Made by a program: the position numbers and the translations under genes. Below are positions 10,054 to 19,900 of a stretch of 64,000 nt of DNA, one piece after another. This DNA comes from Streptomyces sp. ISL-36 (GTDB lineage Bacteria > Actinomycetota > Actinomycetes > Streptomycetales > Streptomycetaceae), in the NCBI RefSeq assembly GCF_018614205.1, contig NZ_JAGGOS010000007.1, positions 1-64,000 of the forward strand, given 5' to 3'. Within the stretch, counting starts at the first letter, position 1. The number at the start of each line of letters is the position of its first letter. The notes under the pieces are model-generated. The model was not told the DNA's origin, made no database searches, and worked only from the letters and a program-made list of their open reading frames with translations.

Positions 10054-13000
10054 TCAAGTGGGTGGGACAGGCGTCTCAGTATTTGAGCGGAACGGGGGAC
10101 GGTTCCCGGCCGGGACCGGCACCGCCCCGGGGAGCGGGTACTCGTTCCGGACGAGCGCGCGGCGCAGCCGGTACTCGTCGAGCGGGCCCGAGAAGGCCAT
10201 GCCCTGGCCGTGCGTGCACCCCATGGCGCGCAGGGCGAGGACCTGCTCGGGGACGTCCACGCCGTCGGCGACGGACTGCAGCCCGAGGTCGGAGGCGATC
10301 CGCAGCAGCCCGCTGGTGATCTTGCGCAGCCGGGCGGACTCCACCACGCCCTCGACCAGCCCTCTGTCCAGTTTCAGTACGTCGACGGGGAGCCGACGCA
10401 GCGCGTTGATCGCCGCGTAGCCGCTGCCGAAGCCGTCGAGGGCGATCCGTACCCCGAGACGTCGCAGCGCCACCAGACGCTGTTCGAGTTCGTCGAAGGA
10501 GATCCTCGGGTCGCTGTCGGCCAGCTCGATCATCAGGGATCCGGAGGGGAGGGCGTGCCGGGTCAACAGGGCCTCGACGGAACCGAGCGGCAGGGAGCGG
10601 TCGAGCAGCCGCCGGGCGGAGAGCCGGATGGAGATCGGTGTGCGATGGCCGATTCCGGCCCGTTCGGCGGCCTGCTCCACGGCCTGCTCCAGGAGCCAGC
10701 GGCCGAGCTCGGCGGTGCGCTCGCTGTCCTCGGCGACGCGCAGGAACTCGGCCGGGGTGAAGAGGATGCCCTGGGCGGAGCGCCAGCGGGCCTGGGCGGC
10801 GACGGCGGTGATCCGGCCGGTGGCGAGATCCACCACGGGCTGGTGGAGCAGGGCGAACTCTCCGTCGTGCAGCGCGCTGCGCAGCCGGGTGGCCAGCTCG
10901 GTCCTGCGGACGACCTCCGCCTGCATCTGAGGGGCGTACATCTCCACGCGGTCCTTGCCTGCGGCCTTGGCCCGGTACATGGCCAGGTCGGCGTTGCGCA
11001 GCAGGTCCCCGGCGCTGATGTCGGGCTCGGCGAAGGCGACACCGATGGAGGCGGCGACCCGGACCTCGTTCCCGCCGTCGAGGCGGTACGGCTGGGAGAG
11101 CGTGAGGCGCAGCCGGTCGGCGATCTCGTGGACCTGGCACTCGCGGGCCGAGGGGTCGCGGCCGCCGTCGCCGAGGATGAGCGCGGCGAACTCGTCACCG
11201 CCGAGGCGGGCCGCGGTGTCCCCGGCGCGTACGGAGTCCTGGAGACGGCGGGCGGCCTGGACGAGCAGCTCGTCGCCGGCCTGGTGGCCGAGCCGGTCGT
11301 TGACGCCCTTGAAGCCGTCGAGGTCGATGAAGAGCACGGCGGTGCCCGGGTCCGTGGAGCGGCGGCCGGCGAGGGCCTGGCGGACGCGCTGGGTGAACAG
11401 CGCCCGGTTGGGCAGGTCGGTGAGCGGGTCGTGCTCCGCGTTGTGCTGCAGCTGGGCCTGCAGGCGCACCCGTTCGGTGACGTCACGGCTGTTGAAGATC
11501 AGGCCGCCCTGGTGGCGGTTGACGGTGGACTCGACGTTGAGCCAGTCCCCGCGACCGGAGCGGAAGCGGCATTCGATCCGGGTCGTGGGCTCCTCCGAAG
11601 GAGAAGCGGCCAGGAACCGGCGCACTTCGTGGACCACGCCGCCGAGGTCCTCGGGGTGGATGAGGGAGGCCAGCTCGGAGCCGACCAGCTCCTCGGCCTC
11701 CCGCCCGTAGACCCCCGCGGCGGCGGGGCTCACGTAGCGGAGTATGCCGGAGGGTGCGGCGATCATGATGACGTCGCTGGAACCCTGCACCAGGGACCTG
11801 AAGTGGTTCTCCTTCTGGGCCAGTTCATGGGTGAGGGCGATGTTGTCGAGGAGCATGATGCCCTGCCGTACGACCAGGGCGAGCACGACCGTACAGCCGG
11901 TGAAGACGACCACGCGGTCCACTCTGCGTCCCTCGACGACGTTGTACAGGATGCCGAGCGTGCAGACCGCCGCGGCGAGATACGGGGTGAGCGCGGCCAG
12001 GGAGCCGGCCACCGGGCGGCTGTGGAGGCGCTGACCGCGTACGGGGACGGCTGCGTCGACGGTGCGGCGCGCGCCCCACGGGGCGTACGCGAGGAGCAGC
12101 GAGCCCGCGAACCACCCGGCGTCGAGCAGCTGGCCCGAGGTGTAGTTCTCGCGCAGCAGCGGGGAGGTGAACAGGGCGTCGCACAGGACGGTGAGGGCGA
12201 GGGCGGCGATGGCGGTGTTGATCGCGGAGCGGTTCACGTGGGAGCGACGGAAGTGCAGGGCGAGGACCATGCTGACGAGGACGATGTCGAGCAGCGGGTA
12301 GGCCAGCGAGAGCGCGGCCCGGGCGACGCTCTCACCCTGGAATTGCGCGGTGTGCGCGAGGGCGAGGCTCCATGAGAGGGTCAGCAGCGAGCCGCCGATG
12401 AGCCAGGCGTCGAGGGCGAGGCAGACCCAGCCGGCCCGGGTGACGGGCTTCTTGGCGAGGACCAGCAGGCCGACGATGGCGGGCGGCGCGAAGAGCAGGA
12501 AGAAGAGGTCGGCGACGGACGGGCTGGGCACCTCCCGGTGGAGCACGACCTCGTACCACCCCCAGACGGCGTTCCCTGCGGCGGCCATGGCGGAGGAGAA
12601 GGCGAAGAGCAGCCAGGCGGGGCGGAAGCGGCTCTCCCGGACACAGGCGTAGAGGGAGCAGGAGACGCAGGCGGCGAGGGCGGCGGCGCTGAGGCCGAAG
12701 TCCCCCATGAAGAGCGCCAGTCGCTCGGAGCCCCAGCCCAGGGCGGCTCCCGTCGCGTACGCCGCGCAGACCAGCCCGAGGACGACCTGGGCGAGGTTCG
12801 CGGTGGTTCCGGAGCCGGCGGGGCGCGGGCCGGGCGGTCCGCCCGGACCACGACCACTGCGACCACTGCGACCACTGCGACCGGCGGCCGCCGGGGCGCC
12901 GGACACCGCCGCGCCGGCCGCGCCTCCGGTGGCACCCCCGCCGCCCTTTTCGCTCGTGGTGCCCTTGACGCACTTGTCGCTCTTCTCGCTCCTGGAACGC

Positions 13001-13233
13001 TCGGCGCCTTCGCCGTCGGCCCTCGCGGGGTCGCGGCCGACGAGTGCCCCGGGGGCGCTCATCGGGACGTCCCCGCGCGCACCGTCGTCCTCGGGCGCCC
13101 CCTGTGCCGGAACGGGGCGTGCAAGGGTCGTCGACGACGGTCCCGCCGCGTCGGATCGTCGGTCCATCGGCCGTACTTCACCCGTCGCCCCCCTCGGACT
13201 CTGATGATCCGTCACGTCACTCCCCGGCGTCAT
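10054..13233 (-). CDS. cdgC: Membrane GGDEF protein with PAS and degenerate EAL domain, CdgC-like
   Basis: 1059 residues from ATG 13233; a GTG at 13284 and an ATG at 13167 are alternatives and none has a strong ribosome site. An unstructured 145-residue N-terminus with an S-G-R tandem is followed by about ten membrane helices (residues 145-450), a PAS domain (GSSDVIMIAAPSGILRYVSP, near 480), a GGDEF domain with the intact GGDEF motif near 676, and an EAL-type domain. The EAL motif itself reads A-Q-A and the later loop reads DGFGSGY, so phosphodiesterase activity is unlikely while cyclic-di-GMP synthesis is plausible. Position beside ilvB matches my memory of cdgC in S. coelicolor. The stop codon overlaps the ilv promoter region. 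Confidence 0.85.
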   Translation of the reverse strand: MTPGSDVTDHQSPRGATGEVRPMDRRSDAAGPSSTTLARPVPAQGAPEDDGARGDVPMSAPGALVGRDPARADGEGAERSRSEKSDKCVKGTTSEKGGGGATGGAAGAAVSGAPAAAGRSGRSGRSGRGPGGPPGPRPAGSGTTANLAQVVLGLVCAAYATGAALGWGSERLALFMGDFGLSAAALAACVSCSLYACVRESRFRPAWLLFAFSSAMAAAGNAVWGWYEVVLHREVPSPSVADLFFLLFAPPAIVGLLVLAKKPVTRAGWVCLALDAWLIGGSLLTLSWSLALAHTAQFQGESVARAALSLAYPLLDIVLVSMVLALHFRRSHVNRSAINTAIAALALTVLCDALFTSPLLRENYTSGQLLDAGWFAGSLLLAYAPWGARRTVDAAVPVRGQRLHSRPVAGSLAALTPYLAAAVCTLGILYNVVEGRRVDRVVVFTGCTVVLALVVRQGIMLLDNIALTHELAQKENHFRSLVQGSSDVIMIAAPSGILRYVSPAAAGVYGREAEELVGSELASLIHPEDLGGVVHEVRRFLAASPSEEPTTRIECRFRSGRGDWLNVESTVNRHQGGLIFNSRDVTERVRLQAQLQHNAEHDPLTDLPNRALFTQRVRQALAGRRSTDPGTAVLFIDLDGFKGVNDRLGHQAGDELLVQAARRLQDSVRAGDTAARLGGDEFAALILGDGGRDPSARECQVHEIADRLRLTLSQPYRLDGGNEVRVAASIGVAFAEPDISAGDLLRNADLAMYRAKAAGKDRVEMYAPQMQAEVVRRTELATRLRSALHDGEFALLHQPVVDLATGRITAVAAQARWRSAQGILFTPAEFLRVAEDSERTAELGRWLLEQAVEQAAERAGIGHRTPISIRLSARRLLDRSLPLGSVEALLTRHALPSGSLMIELADSDPRISFDELEQRLVALRRLGVRIALDGFGSGYAAINALRRLPVDVLKLDRGLVEGVVESARLRKITSGLLRIASDLGLQSVADGVDVPEQVLALRAMGCTHGQGMAFSGPLDEYRLRRALVRNEYPLPGAVPVPAGNRPPFRSNTETPVPPT
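12851..12877. repeat. 9-bp tandem repeat encoding Ser-Gly-Arg
   Basis: CGACCACTG occurs three times head to tail (12851, 12860, 12869) within the disordered N-terminal segment of the GGDEF protein, encoding a run of S-G-R on the minus strand. Confidence 0.7.
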
Positions 13234-13369
13234 CCTGTACTCGACGCAGCCCCCCACTTCGGGACGATACACCAGGACCGTCACTCAGGGACAGGGTTGC
13301 TGTACTCTCCGTGACGGGCCGGAAGCTCGCGGCGGGCGCACAGAGGGGCGCACGACGCGCACGGCCTGC

Positions 13370-14332
13370 TCAGGTGGTGTGCACCACGTTCGCCAGCCGC
13401 TCCCCCGCCGCGAACCGGGTCAGCTGTGCCGCGATCAACCGCTTGGCACGCGGCATGAACGCCGAAGTGGAACCGCCGACATGAGGGCTCACCAGGACAC
13501 CGGGAGCGTGCCACAACGGGTGGCCGGGCGGCAGCGGTTCGGGATCGGTGACATCGAGCGCGGCGCCGATCCGGCCGCTCTCGACCTCCTTGAGCAGCGC
13601 GGCGGTGTCGACCACCGGGCCGCGGGCCACGTTCACCAGAAGGGCGCCGTCCTTCATCCGGGCGAGAAACCCCGCGTCGGCGAGGTGCCGGGTCTCGGGG
13701 GTGAGCGGAGTGGACAGGACGACCACGTCCGCCTGCGGCAGCAGGGCGGGCAGCTCCGACAGCGGCCGCACCGGACCGCGCTCCGTGGTGCGTGCGGAGC
13801 GCGCGACGCGTACCACCCGCGCGCATTCGAAGGGTGCGAGCCGGTCCTCGATGGCGGCGCCGATCGACCCGTACCCGACGATCAGTACGGACTTGTCGGC
13901 GAGCGCCGGATAGAAACCGGCGCGCCACTCCTCGGCGTCCTGGCCGCGGACGAAGCCGGGGATACCGCGCAGCGAGGCGAGGATCAGCGCGAGGGTGAGC
14001 TCGGCGGTGCTCGCCTCGTGGACGCCCTTGGCGTTGCACAGCTCGACTCCCGGGGGCAACCAGCCGAGTCCGGGCGTCACATGGTCGGTCCCCGCCGAGA
14101 GCGTCTGCACGGCGCGCAGCGACGTCATCGCGGCGAGCGGCTGGACGGCGATCTCCGATCCCTTCATGTACGGGACCACGTAGAAGGCGCAACGCGCCGG
14201 ATCGGCGGGGAAGTCGGGACCGCCGTCCCAGAGGCGGTAGTTCAGCCCCGACGCGCCCGGCGCGGGAAGCCCTTCGATCTCGTCCGCGGGAATCGGAAGC
14301 CACACGTCAGCGGTCGTGTCATCGAGTGTCAT
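13370..14332 (-). CDS. D-isomer-specific 2-hydroxyacid dehydrogenase
   Basis: 320 residues. The NAD-binding fold carries VGYGSIGAAIEDRL near residue 145; the catalytic Arg lies in VARGPVVDTAAL and the catalytic His in SPHVGGSTS. The family reduces 2-keto acids or oxidises D-2-hydroxy acids, as in glyoxylate/hydroxypyruvate reductase or phosphoglycerate dehydrogenase-like enzymes; the substrate is not readable. It is shorter than serA and lacks an ACT domain, so it is not a second feedback-regulated serA. ATG 14332 was chosen because similarity begins near it, though no clear ribosome site precedes it. It is divergent from the aldo/keto reductase at 14409, sharing a 76-bp promoter gap. Confidence 0.88.
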   Translation of the reverse strand: MTLDDTTADVWLPIPADEIEGLPAPGASGLNYRLWDGGPDFPADPARCAFYVVPYMKGSEIAVQPLAAMTSLRAVQTLSAGTDHVTPGLGWLPPGVELCNAKGVHEASTAELTLALILASLRGIPGFVRGQDAEEWRAGFYPALADKSVLIVGYGSIGAAIEDRLAPFECARVVRVARSARTTERGPVRPLSELPALLPQADVVVLSTPLTPETRHLADAGFLARMKDGALLVNVARGPVVDTAALLKEVESGRIGAALDVTDPEPLPPGHPLWHAPGVLVSPHVGGSTSAFMPRAKRLIAAQLTRFAAGERLANVVHTT

Positions 14333-14408
14333 GACCGGGAGGCTATGCGAAGAATCCGGGACGTCATTCGTTACTTTGGGGGACGGCACAGGGAGGGGTA
14401 CCGGCAAG

Positions 14409-15407
14409 GTGGAGCGCAGGACTATCGGGGCGGCGGCGCTCGACGTGGGCGCGGTCGGCCTGGGCTGTATGCCGATGAACTGGGCCTACAGCGGTTCCCA
14501 GCAGCGCGGCGACCGCTCGCTGCGCACCGTGCACGCGGCACTGGACGCCGGGGTGAGCCTGCTCGACACCGCCGACATGTACGGGCCGTTCACCAACGAA
14601 CTGCTGTTGGGGCGGGTCCTCAAGGAGCGCAGGGCCGACGTCTTCGTGTCGACGAAGTGCGGCCTGCTGGTGGGTGACCAGCATGTGGTGGCCAACGGCC
14701 GTCCCGGCTACGTGCGGCGGGCCTGCGACGCCTCGCTGCGGCGCCTGCAGACGGATGTGATCGACCTCTACCAGCTGCACCGGGCGGACCCCGAGGTGCC
14801 GGTCGAGGAGACCTGGGGCGCGATGGCCGAGCTGGTCTCGGCGGGCAAGGTGCGGGCGCTCGGGCTGTGCGCGGTGGGGGCCCGGGCGGCTCGGCGGGGC
14901 GGCGCCGATCTGTATGAGGGAACGATCCGCCAGTTGGAACGCGTCCAGCAGGTCTTCCCGGTGAGCGCGGTGGAGGCGGAGCTGTCGGTGTGGTCGCCGG
15001 AGGCGCTGGATCGGCTGCTGCCGTGGTGCGAGGCGCGGGGCGTGGGGTTCCTGGCCGCGATGCCGCTGGGGAACGGGTTCCTCACGGGGACGCTGACGCC
15101 GGGCGGCGGCTTCGAGCCGGACGACCTGCGGGCCCGCCACCCCCGCTTCACCGCCGAGATGATGGCGGCCAACCAGCCGCTGGTGGCGGGGCTGCGGCGG
15201 GTGGCGGCGCGGCACGGCGACGAGGTCACTCCGGCGCAGGTGGCGCTGGCGTGGGCGCTGCGACGCGGACCGCACGTGGTGCCGATCCCGGGGGCGAAGC
15301 GGGAGCGCTGGGCGGTGGAGAACGCGCGGGCGGCGGAGCTGGTGCTGACACCGGCGGATCTGTCCGAGATCGCGCGGCTGCCGCCGCCGCGGGGGTCGTG
15401 GGACTGA
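14409..15407 (+). CDS. Aldo/keto reductase
   Basis: 332 residues with a TIM-barrel NADPH reductase pattern. The catalytic tetrad is visible: Asp and Tyr in LLDTADMYG, Lys in VSTKCG, His in YQLHRAD. The C-terminal phosphate-binding segment PIPGAKRERW follows. Start GTG 14409 (V-E-R-R-T-I-G) has GGGAGGGG 10 nt upstream; the open frame further upstream is not similar to the family. A candidate -10 TACTTT lies at 14372-14377. It may be cotranscribed with the sugar dehydrogenase 100 bp downstream. The substrate is unknown. Confidence 0.88.
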   Translation: MERRTIGAAALDVGAVGLGCMPMNWAYSGSQQRGDRSLRTVHAALDAGVSLLDTADMYGPFTNELLLGRVLKERRADVFVSTKCGLLVGDQHVVANGRPGYVRRACDASLRRLQTDVIDLYQLHRADPEVPVEETWGAMAELVSAGKVRALGLCAVGARAARRGGADLYEGTIRQLERVQQVFPVSAVEAELSVWSPEALDRLLPWCEARGVGFLAAMPLGNGFLTGTLTPGGGFEPDDLRARHPRFTAEMMAANQPLVAGLRRVAARHGDEVTPAQVALAWALRRGPHVVPIPGAKRERWAVENARAAELVLTPADLSEIARLPPPRGSWD

Positions 15408-15508
15408 GCCCGGCGCGGCGCGGGCCGTGGACGGGAACCTGATCGGATCGGGCGGTGTACTAGAGGTGAGAGGGATGCCGCCGGAGATTCGGGAAGGGGG
15501 TCGGAGCC

Positions 15509-16651
15509 GTGATCCGACGTGCGGGGAGAGTCGTGTGGGGGGCTGCCGCGCTGGTGCTCGTGGCCGGGTGTTCGTCGGGGGGTGGGACCGAACCCCCGGC
15601 CGGGACGTCCTCGCCCGCCGTGTCCTCGCCGGCCGTCACCTCGCCCTCGGGCTCGGGCTCGTCCGCGGCGTCGCCCGCGGGCCCGGCGGTGCGCGTCGCC
15701 GGGACGCTCACCGGGGATCTGAGGTCGCCCTGGGGTCTGGCCGCGCTGCCCAGCGGTGATCTGCTCGTGTCCTCGCGGGACGAGCGGACGATCACCCGGG
15801 TCGACGCGGAGACGGGGAGGAAGACGCTCGTCGGAGAGGTGCCGGGGGTGGTTCCCCGGGGTGAGGGCGGCCTCATGGGCCTCGCCTGGCGGGACGGCCG
15901 GCTGTACGCGTACCTCACCGCCGAGGCCGACAACCGCATCGTCCGGATGCGGTACGGAGGCGGGGACGGCGACCGGCTGGGGCCGCCCGAGGCGGTCCTC
16001 ACCGGCATCCCGAAGGGGACCGTGCACAACGGCGGGCGGATCGCGTTCGGCCCGGACGGGATGCTGTACGCGGGGACGGGCGAGCGGGGCGAGACGGGTC
16101 TCGCGCAGAGCGTGGAGTCGCTGGGCGGGAAGATTCTGCGGATGACACCGGAGGGGAAGCCAGCGCCGGGCAATCCGTTCCCGGGCTCGGTGGTCTATTC
16201 CTACGGTCACCGCAATGTGCAGGGACTGGCCTGGGACGCGGACGGACGGCTGTGGGCGGCCGAGTTCGGCCAGAACACCTGGGACGAGCTGAATCTGATC
16301 GAGCCCGGCAGGAACTACGGCTGGCCGAAGGCGGAGGGCCGCGCGGGGGTGTCCGGCTTCGTGGACCCGGTGGCCCAGTGGAGAACGTCCGAGGCCTCGC
16401 CGAGCGGGATCGCCTACGCCGAGGGCGCGATCTGGATGGCCGGTCTCAGGGGTGAGCGGCTGTGGCGCGTTCCCCTCTCGGGCGCGGAACGCTCCGGGGA
16501 CCCCCAGGCGTTCCTCGTGGAGGAGCACGGCCGCCTGCGTACGGTCCTGGCGGCGGGTGACGGCCGGCTCTGGCTGACCACGAGCGAGACCGACACCCGG
16601 GGCACCCCGGAGGCGGGCGACGACAAGATCCTCCGGCTGGAGGTGAGGTAA
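15509..16651 (+). CDS. PQQ-type sugar (glucose/sorbosone) dehydrogenase, lipoprotein
   Basis: 380 residues. A lipoprotein signal with lipobox V-A-G-C near residues 18-21 anchors it outside the membrane, followed by a Ser/Pro/Ala linker of about 35 residues. The catalytic body is a six-bladed propeller: WGLAALPSGDLLVSSRD marks blade 1 and EFGQNTWDELNLIEPGRNYGWP is the hallmark of the soluble glucose dehydrogenase/sorbosone dehydrogenase family. Whether it really uses PQQ is not shown, since many streptomycete members have no PQQ genes nearby. Start GTG 15509 has GAAGGGGG 8 nt upstream. Confidence 0.87.
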   Translation: MIRRAGRVVWGAAALVLVAGCSSGGGTEPPAGTSSPAVSSPAVTSPSGSGSSAASPAGPAVRVAGTLTGDLRSPWGLAALPSGDLLVSSRDERTITRVDAETGRKTLVGEVPGVVPRGEGGLMGLAWRDGRLYAYLTAEADNRIVRMRYGGGDGDRLGPPEAVLTGIPKGTVHNGGRIAFGPDGMLYAGTGERGETGLAQSVESLGGKILRMTPEGKPAPGNPFPGSVVYSYGHRNVQGLAWDADGRLWAAEFGQNTWDELNLIEPGRNYGWPKAEGRAGVSGFVDPVAQWRTSEASPSGIAYAEGAIWMAGLRGERLWRVPLSGAERSGDPQAFLVEEHGRLRTVLAAGDGRLWLTTSETDTRGTPEAGDDKILRLEVR

Positions 16652-16665
16652 GGGCGGCGGACACC

Positions 16666-16914
16666 ATGTTCAACCTGGCGGAAGAGCTCTTCGCACCGGG
16701 CCGCAAGCACACCGACGACGAACGCCGGCGGCTGGCCCTGACCAGGGAGGACCCCGGTGACGGGGACCCTTCCCGGGGGCCGATAGACCTCTCCTCGGGC
16801 CGGGTGACGATCCGCGTACCGAGCGAGGAGGACCGCGAGGGCGCTACGGACTCCGGGTCCTGGCACCTACGGACTCCAGGCACTGAGCGCACCGGGGGCC
16901 TCTCCGGCTCCTAG
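16666..16914 (+). CDS. Small conserved protein, DUF6191-like
   Basis: 82 residues, highly charged, no signal or membrane segment. The core MFNLAEELFAPGRKHT ... LALTREDPGD ... IDLSSGRVTIRVP resembles, from memory, the streptomycete DUF6191 family of unknown function. The last 25 residues are low complexity. It starts 14 bp after the sugar dehydrogenase stop and is probably cotranscribed. Its TAG stop shares the palindrome CTAG (16911-16914) with the stop codon of the convergent LuxR gene. Confidence 0.65.
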   Translation: MFNLAEELFAPGRKHTDDERRRLALTREDPGDGDPSRGPIDLSSGRVTIRVPSEEDREGATDSGSWHLRTPGTERTGGLSGS

Positions 16915-19900
16915 GCGTCCTGGGGTGTCGGGTCCAGGAGGCGCAGGCGGTGGGCCAGTGCGGCGGCCTCGCCGCGGCCGGAGACGCCGAGCTTGGCGAG
17001 GATGTTGGAGACGTGGACGCTCGCCGTCTTCGGGGAGATGAAGAGCTCCTCGGCGATCTGACGGTTGGTGCGGCCGGCGGCGACCAGGCGCAGGACGTCC
17101 TGTTCCCTGGGGGTCAGGCCGAAGGCGTCGTCGCCGGACTCCGGTTCCGGGGCGTGGTCGGGGGTGGTCAGCGAGAGGCGGGCGCGGGCGGCCAGGAGTT
17201 CGACGTCCTCGCGCAGCGGCTGCGCGCGGAGGCGGACGGCGGTGGCGTGGGCCTCTCGCAGGAGCGCCGCGGCCTCGTCGCGACGGCCGCCCTCGGCCAG
17301 GAGGGCGTCGGCGAGGCGGTGGCGGGCGAGGGCGAACGGGTAGGGGCGCTCGGCCTGCTCGTAGGCGGCGACGGTCTCGGCCCAGCGGTCGACCGGTCGG
17401 CGGCCCTCGGCGCGGTCCAGCTCGGCGGAGACGTGCAGGGAGTAGGCCGCCCAGACGGGTGCGGGGGTCGCAAGTCCCCGTACACAGCGGCGGATCAGGG
17501 CGATCGACTCCGCGCGGCCCTCCTCGGCGGCGGGCAGGCCGAGGGCGTCCGCCTCGGCGGTGGCGGCGATGAGGAGCAGCGGCCAGCCGTCGCGGTGGGT
17601 GCCGGGCGGGAAGCCGGCCTCGGCGGCGGCGGCGAAGAGGGTCCGTACGTCCTGGATCCGTCCAGCGGCGGCGGCGATGCTCAGCTCGACCTGTCTCGTC
17701 GGGACGGTGTACTGCGGCATCGGGTCCGCCTCGCCGAAGTGCTCGCGTGCCGCGGCCAGCTGACGGGCGGCCGTGGTGAGCTCGCCCCGTCCGACGGCGA
17801 GTTGGGCGAGACGCAGCGCGGCGGAGCCCCGCGGCTTGGACCTGGCTCCGGCCACTTCCAGCCACTCGCAGTTCCGCTGCGCCTCGTCCCAGAGCCCGAG
17901 GGAGAGCTGCGACTCGGCCTGGTTGGCACGGACCCAGCCCTGGCTGTCGAGGAGTCCGTGGTCGCGGGTGAGCCGGATGCCGTCCTCGGCGAGGTCGACG
18001 GCCTCCTGGGAGCGGCCGAGGTTCTCCAGGACGTGGGAGAGGTTGATGTGGGCACGGGACGACTCGTGGTGGAGACCGAGGGCGCGGGTGCGGTCGCGGA
18101 CCTCGTGCATGGTGGCGAGTCCGGCCTCTCGGTCGCCGGCGGAGACCTGGAGGGTGCCGAGGGTGAGGCGGGCGCTGAGCTCGATGGACTCGTCCTTGAC
18201 GAGTCGGGCGTATTCGACGGCCCGTTCGGCGGCGGCGAGGCTCTCGGGGCCGGGCTTGTGCAGCATGCCCCACCCCGCGGCGACGGCGAGGATCCGGGCG
18301 TGCACCCCGGTCGGCGGGAGACCCTTGACGAGTTCCTGCGCGGTGGCGATCTCGGCCCAGCCGTCGGAGCGGCCGAGGCTGGAGACGATGCGGGAGCGCT
18401 CGGTCCAGAACCAGGCGGCCCGCAGCGGGTCGCGGTCCTCGCTCTCCTCGCTCTCGAGCAGCCGCAGCGCCATCTTGCCGATCTTCAGGGCACGTTCGCG
18501 TTCGCCGCAGAGCCGGGCGGCGTAGGCGGCCTCGGCCAGCAGGTCGAGGTAGCGCAGCGGCGTGGTCTCGGGGTCGCAGCCGCACGGAGGGTAGGCCTCG
18601 GCGTAGTCCATCGGCCGCAGCGAGTCGCGCACGTCCGCGGGTACCTCGTCCCACAGCTCCATGGCCCGTTCGAGGAGCCGCAGTTGCTCGGCGTAGGCGT
18701 AGCGCTTGCGGGTCTCGACGGAGGCGCGCAGGACGGCCGGGAGCGCCTGGGCGGGGGCGTGCGCGTGGTACCAGTAGGTGGCGAGGCGGGTGGCCCGTTC
18801 GTCGGCCCGTACGAGGGAGGGATCGGCCTCCAGGGCTTCGGCGTAGCGCCGGTTGAGGCGGGAGCGTTCGCCGGGCAGCAGGTCGTCGCTGACGGCCTCG
18901 CGGACCAGGGAGTGGCGGAAGCGGTAGCCGTCGCCGTCCGGGACGGCGAGCAGGATGTTGGCGCCGACGGCGGCCCGCAGCGCCTCGATGAGGTCGTCCT
19001 CGGAGAGCCGGGCGACGGTGGCGAGCAGTGCGTACTCGACGGTGGAGCCGCCCTCGGCGACGATTCGGGCGACCCGCTGGGCGTCCTCGGGGAGCGCCTC
19101 GACCCGGACGAGCAGCAGATCGCGCAGGGAGTCGCTGAGGGAGCCGGGGGCGCAGCCGGTCTCGTGGGAGACGACGAGCTCCTCGACGAAGAAGGCGTTG
19201 CCGTCGGAGCGGTCGAAGATCTCGTCGACGAGGGCGGCGTCGGGTTCGGCGGCGAGGATGCCGGTGAGCTGGCGGCGTACCTCGGCGCGGGTGAAGCGGG
19301 AGAGCTCGATGCGCCGGATGGTCCGCAGGCGGTCCAGTTCGGCGAGGAGCGGACGCAGCGGATGGCGGCGGTGGATGTCGTCGGCCCGGTAGGTGGCGAC
19401 GACGACGATCCGGCCGCGGCGCAGGGTGCGGAAGAGGTAGGCGAGAAGGTGCCGGGTGGAGGCGTCGGCCCAGTGCAGGTCCTCCAGGACGAGCACGATC
19501 GTACGGTCGGCGGCGAGCCGCTCCAGGAGCCGTACGGTCAGCTCGAAGAGGCGGGCGGTGGAGTCCTCGTTGGAGGGTTCGTGGCTGCCGACGTCGCCGA
19601 GTTCGGGCAGCAGCCGGGCGAGCTCGCCCTCCTGGCCCTGGGCCGCGGCGGCGAGCTCGCCGGGGAGCCGGCGGCTCAGGGAGCGCAGGGCGGTGGAGAA
19701 GGGGGCGAAGGGCAGTCCGTCCGCGCCGATCTCGACGCAGCCGCCGACGGCGACGAACGCGCCGCGGTCGCAGGCGGCGTCGACGAACTCCTCGATGAGG
19801 CGCGTCTTTCCGACGCCCGCCTCTCCACCGACGAGCAGCGCCTGCGGCTCACCCGTGTGAGCGCGGGCGAGCGCGTCGGTGAGGGCGGTGAGTTCGCCGG

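Noticed and set aside
10052..10057. TTGACA as the -35 of an ilv leader promoter
   Set aside because: Bases 17 nt downstream (GGAGGG) are no -10 match and would place the start at the leader ATG; kept only as a remark.
8098..10086. Long plus-strand frame antisense to ilvB
   Set aside because: It mirrors ilvB and has D-V-G-R-rich low-complexity sequence without any family pattern.
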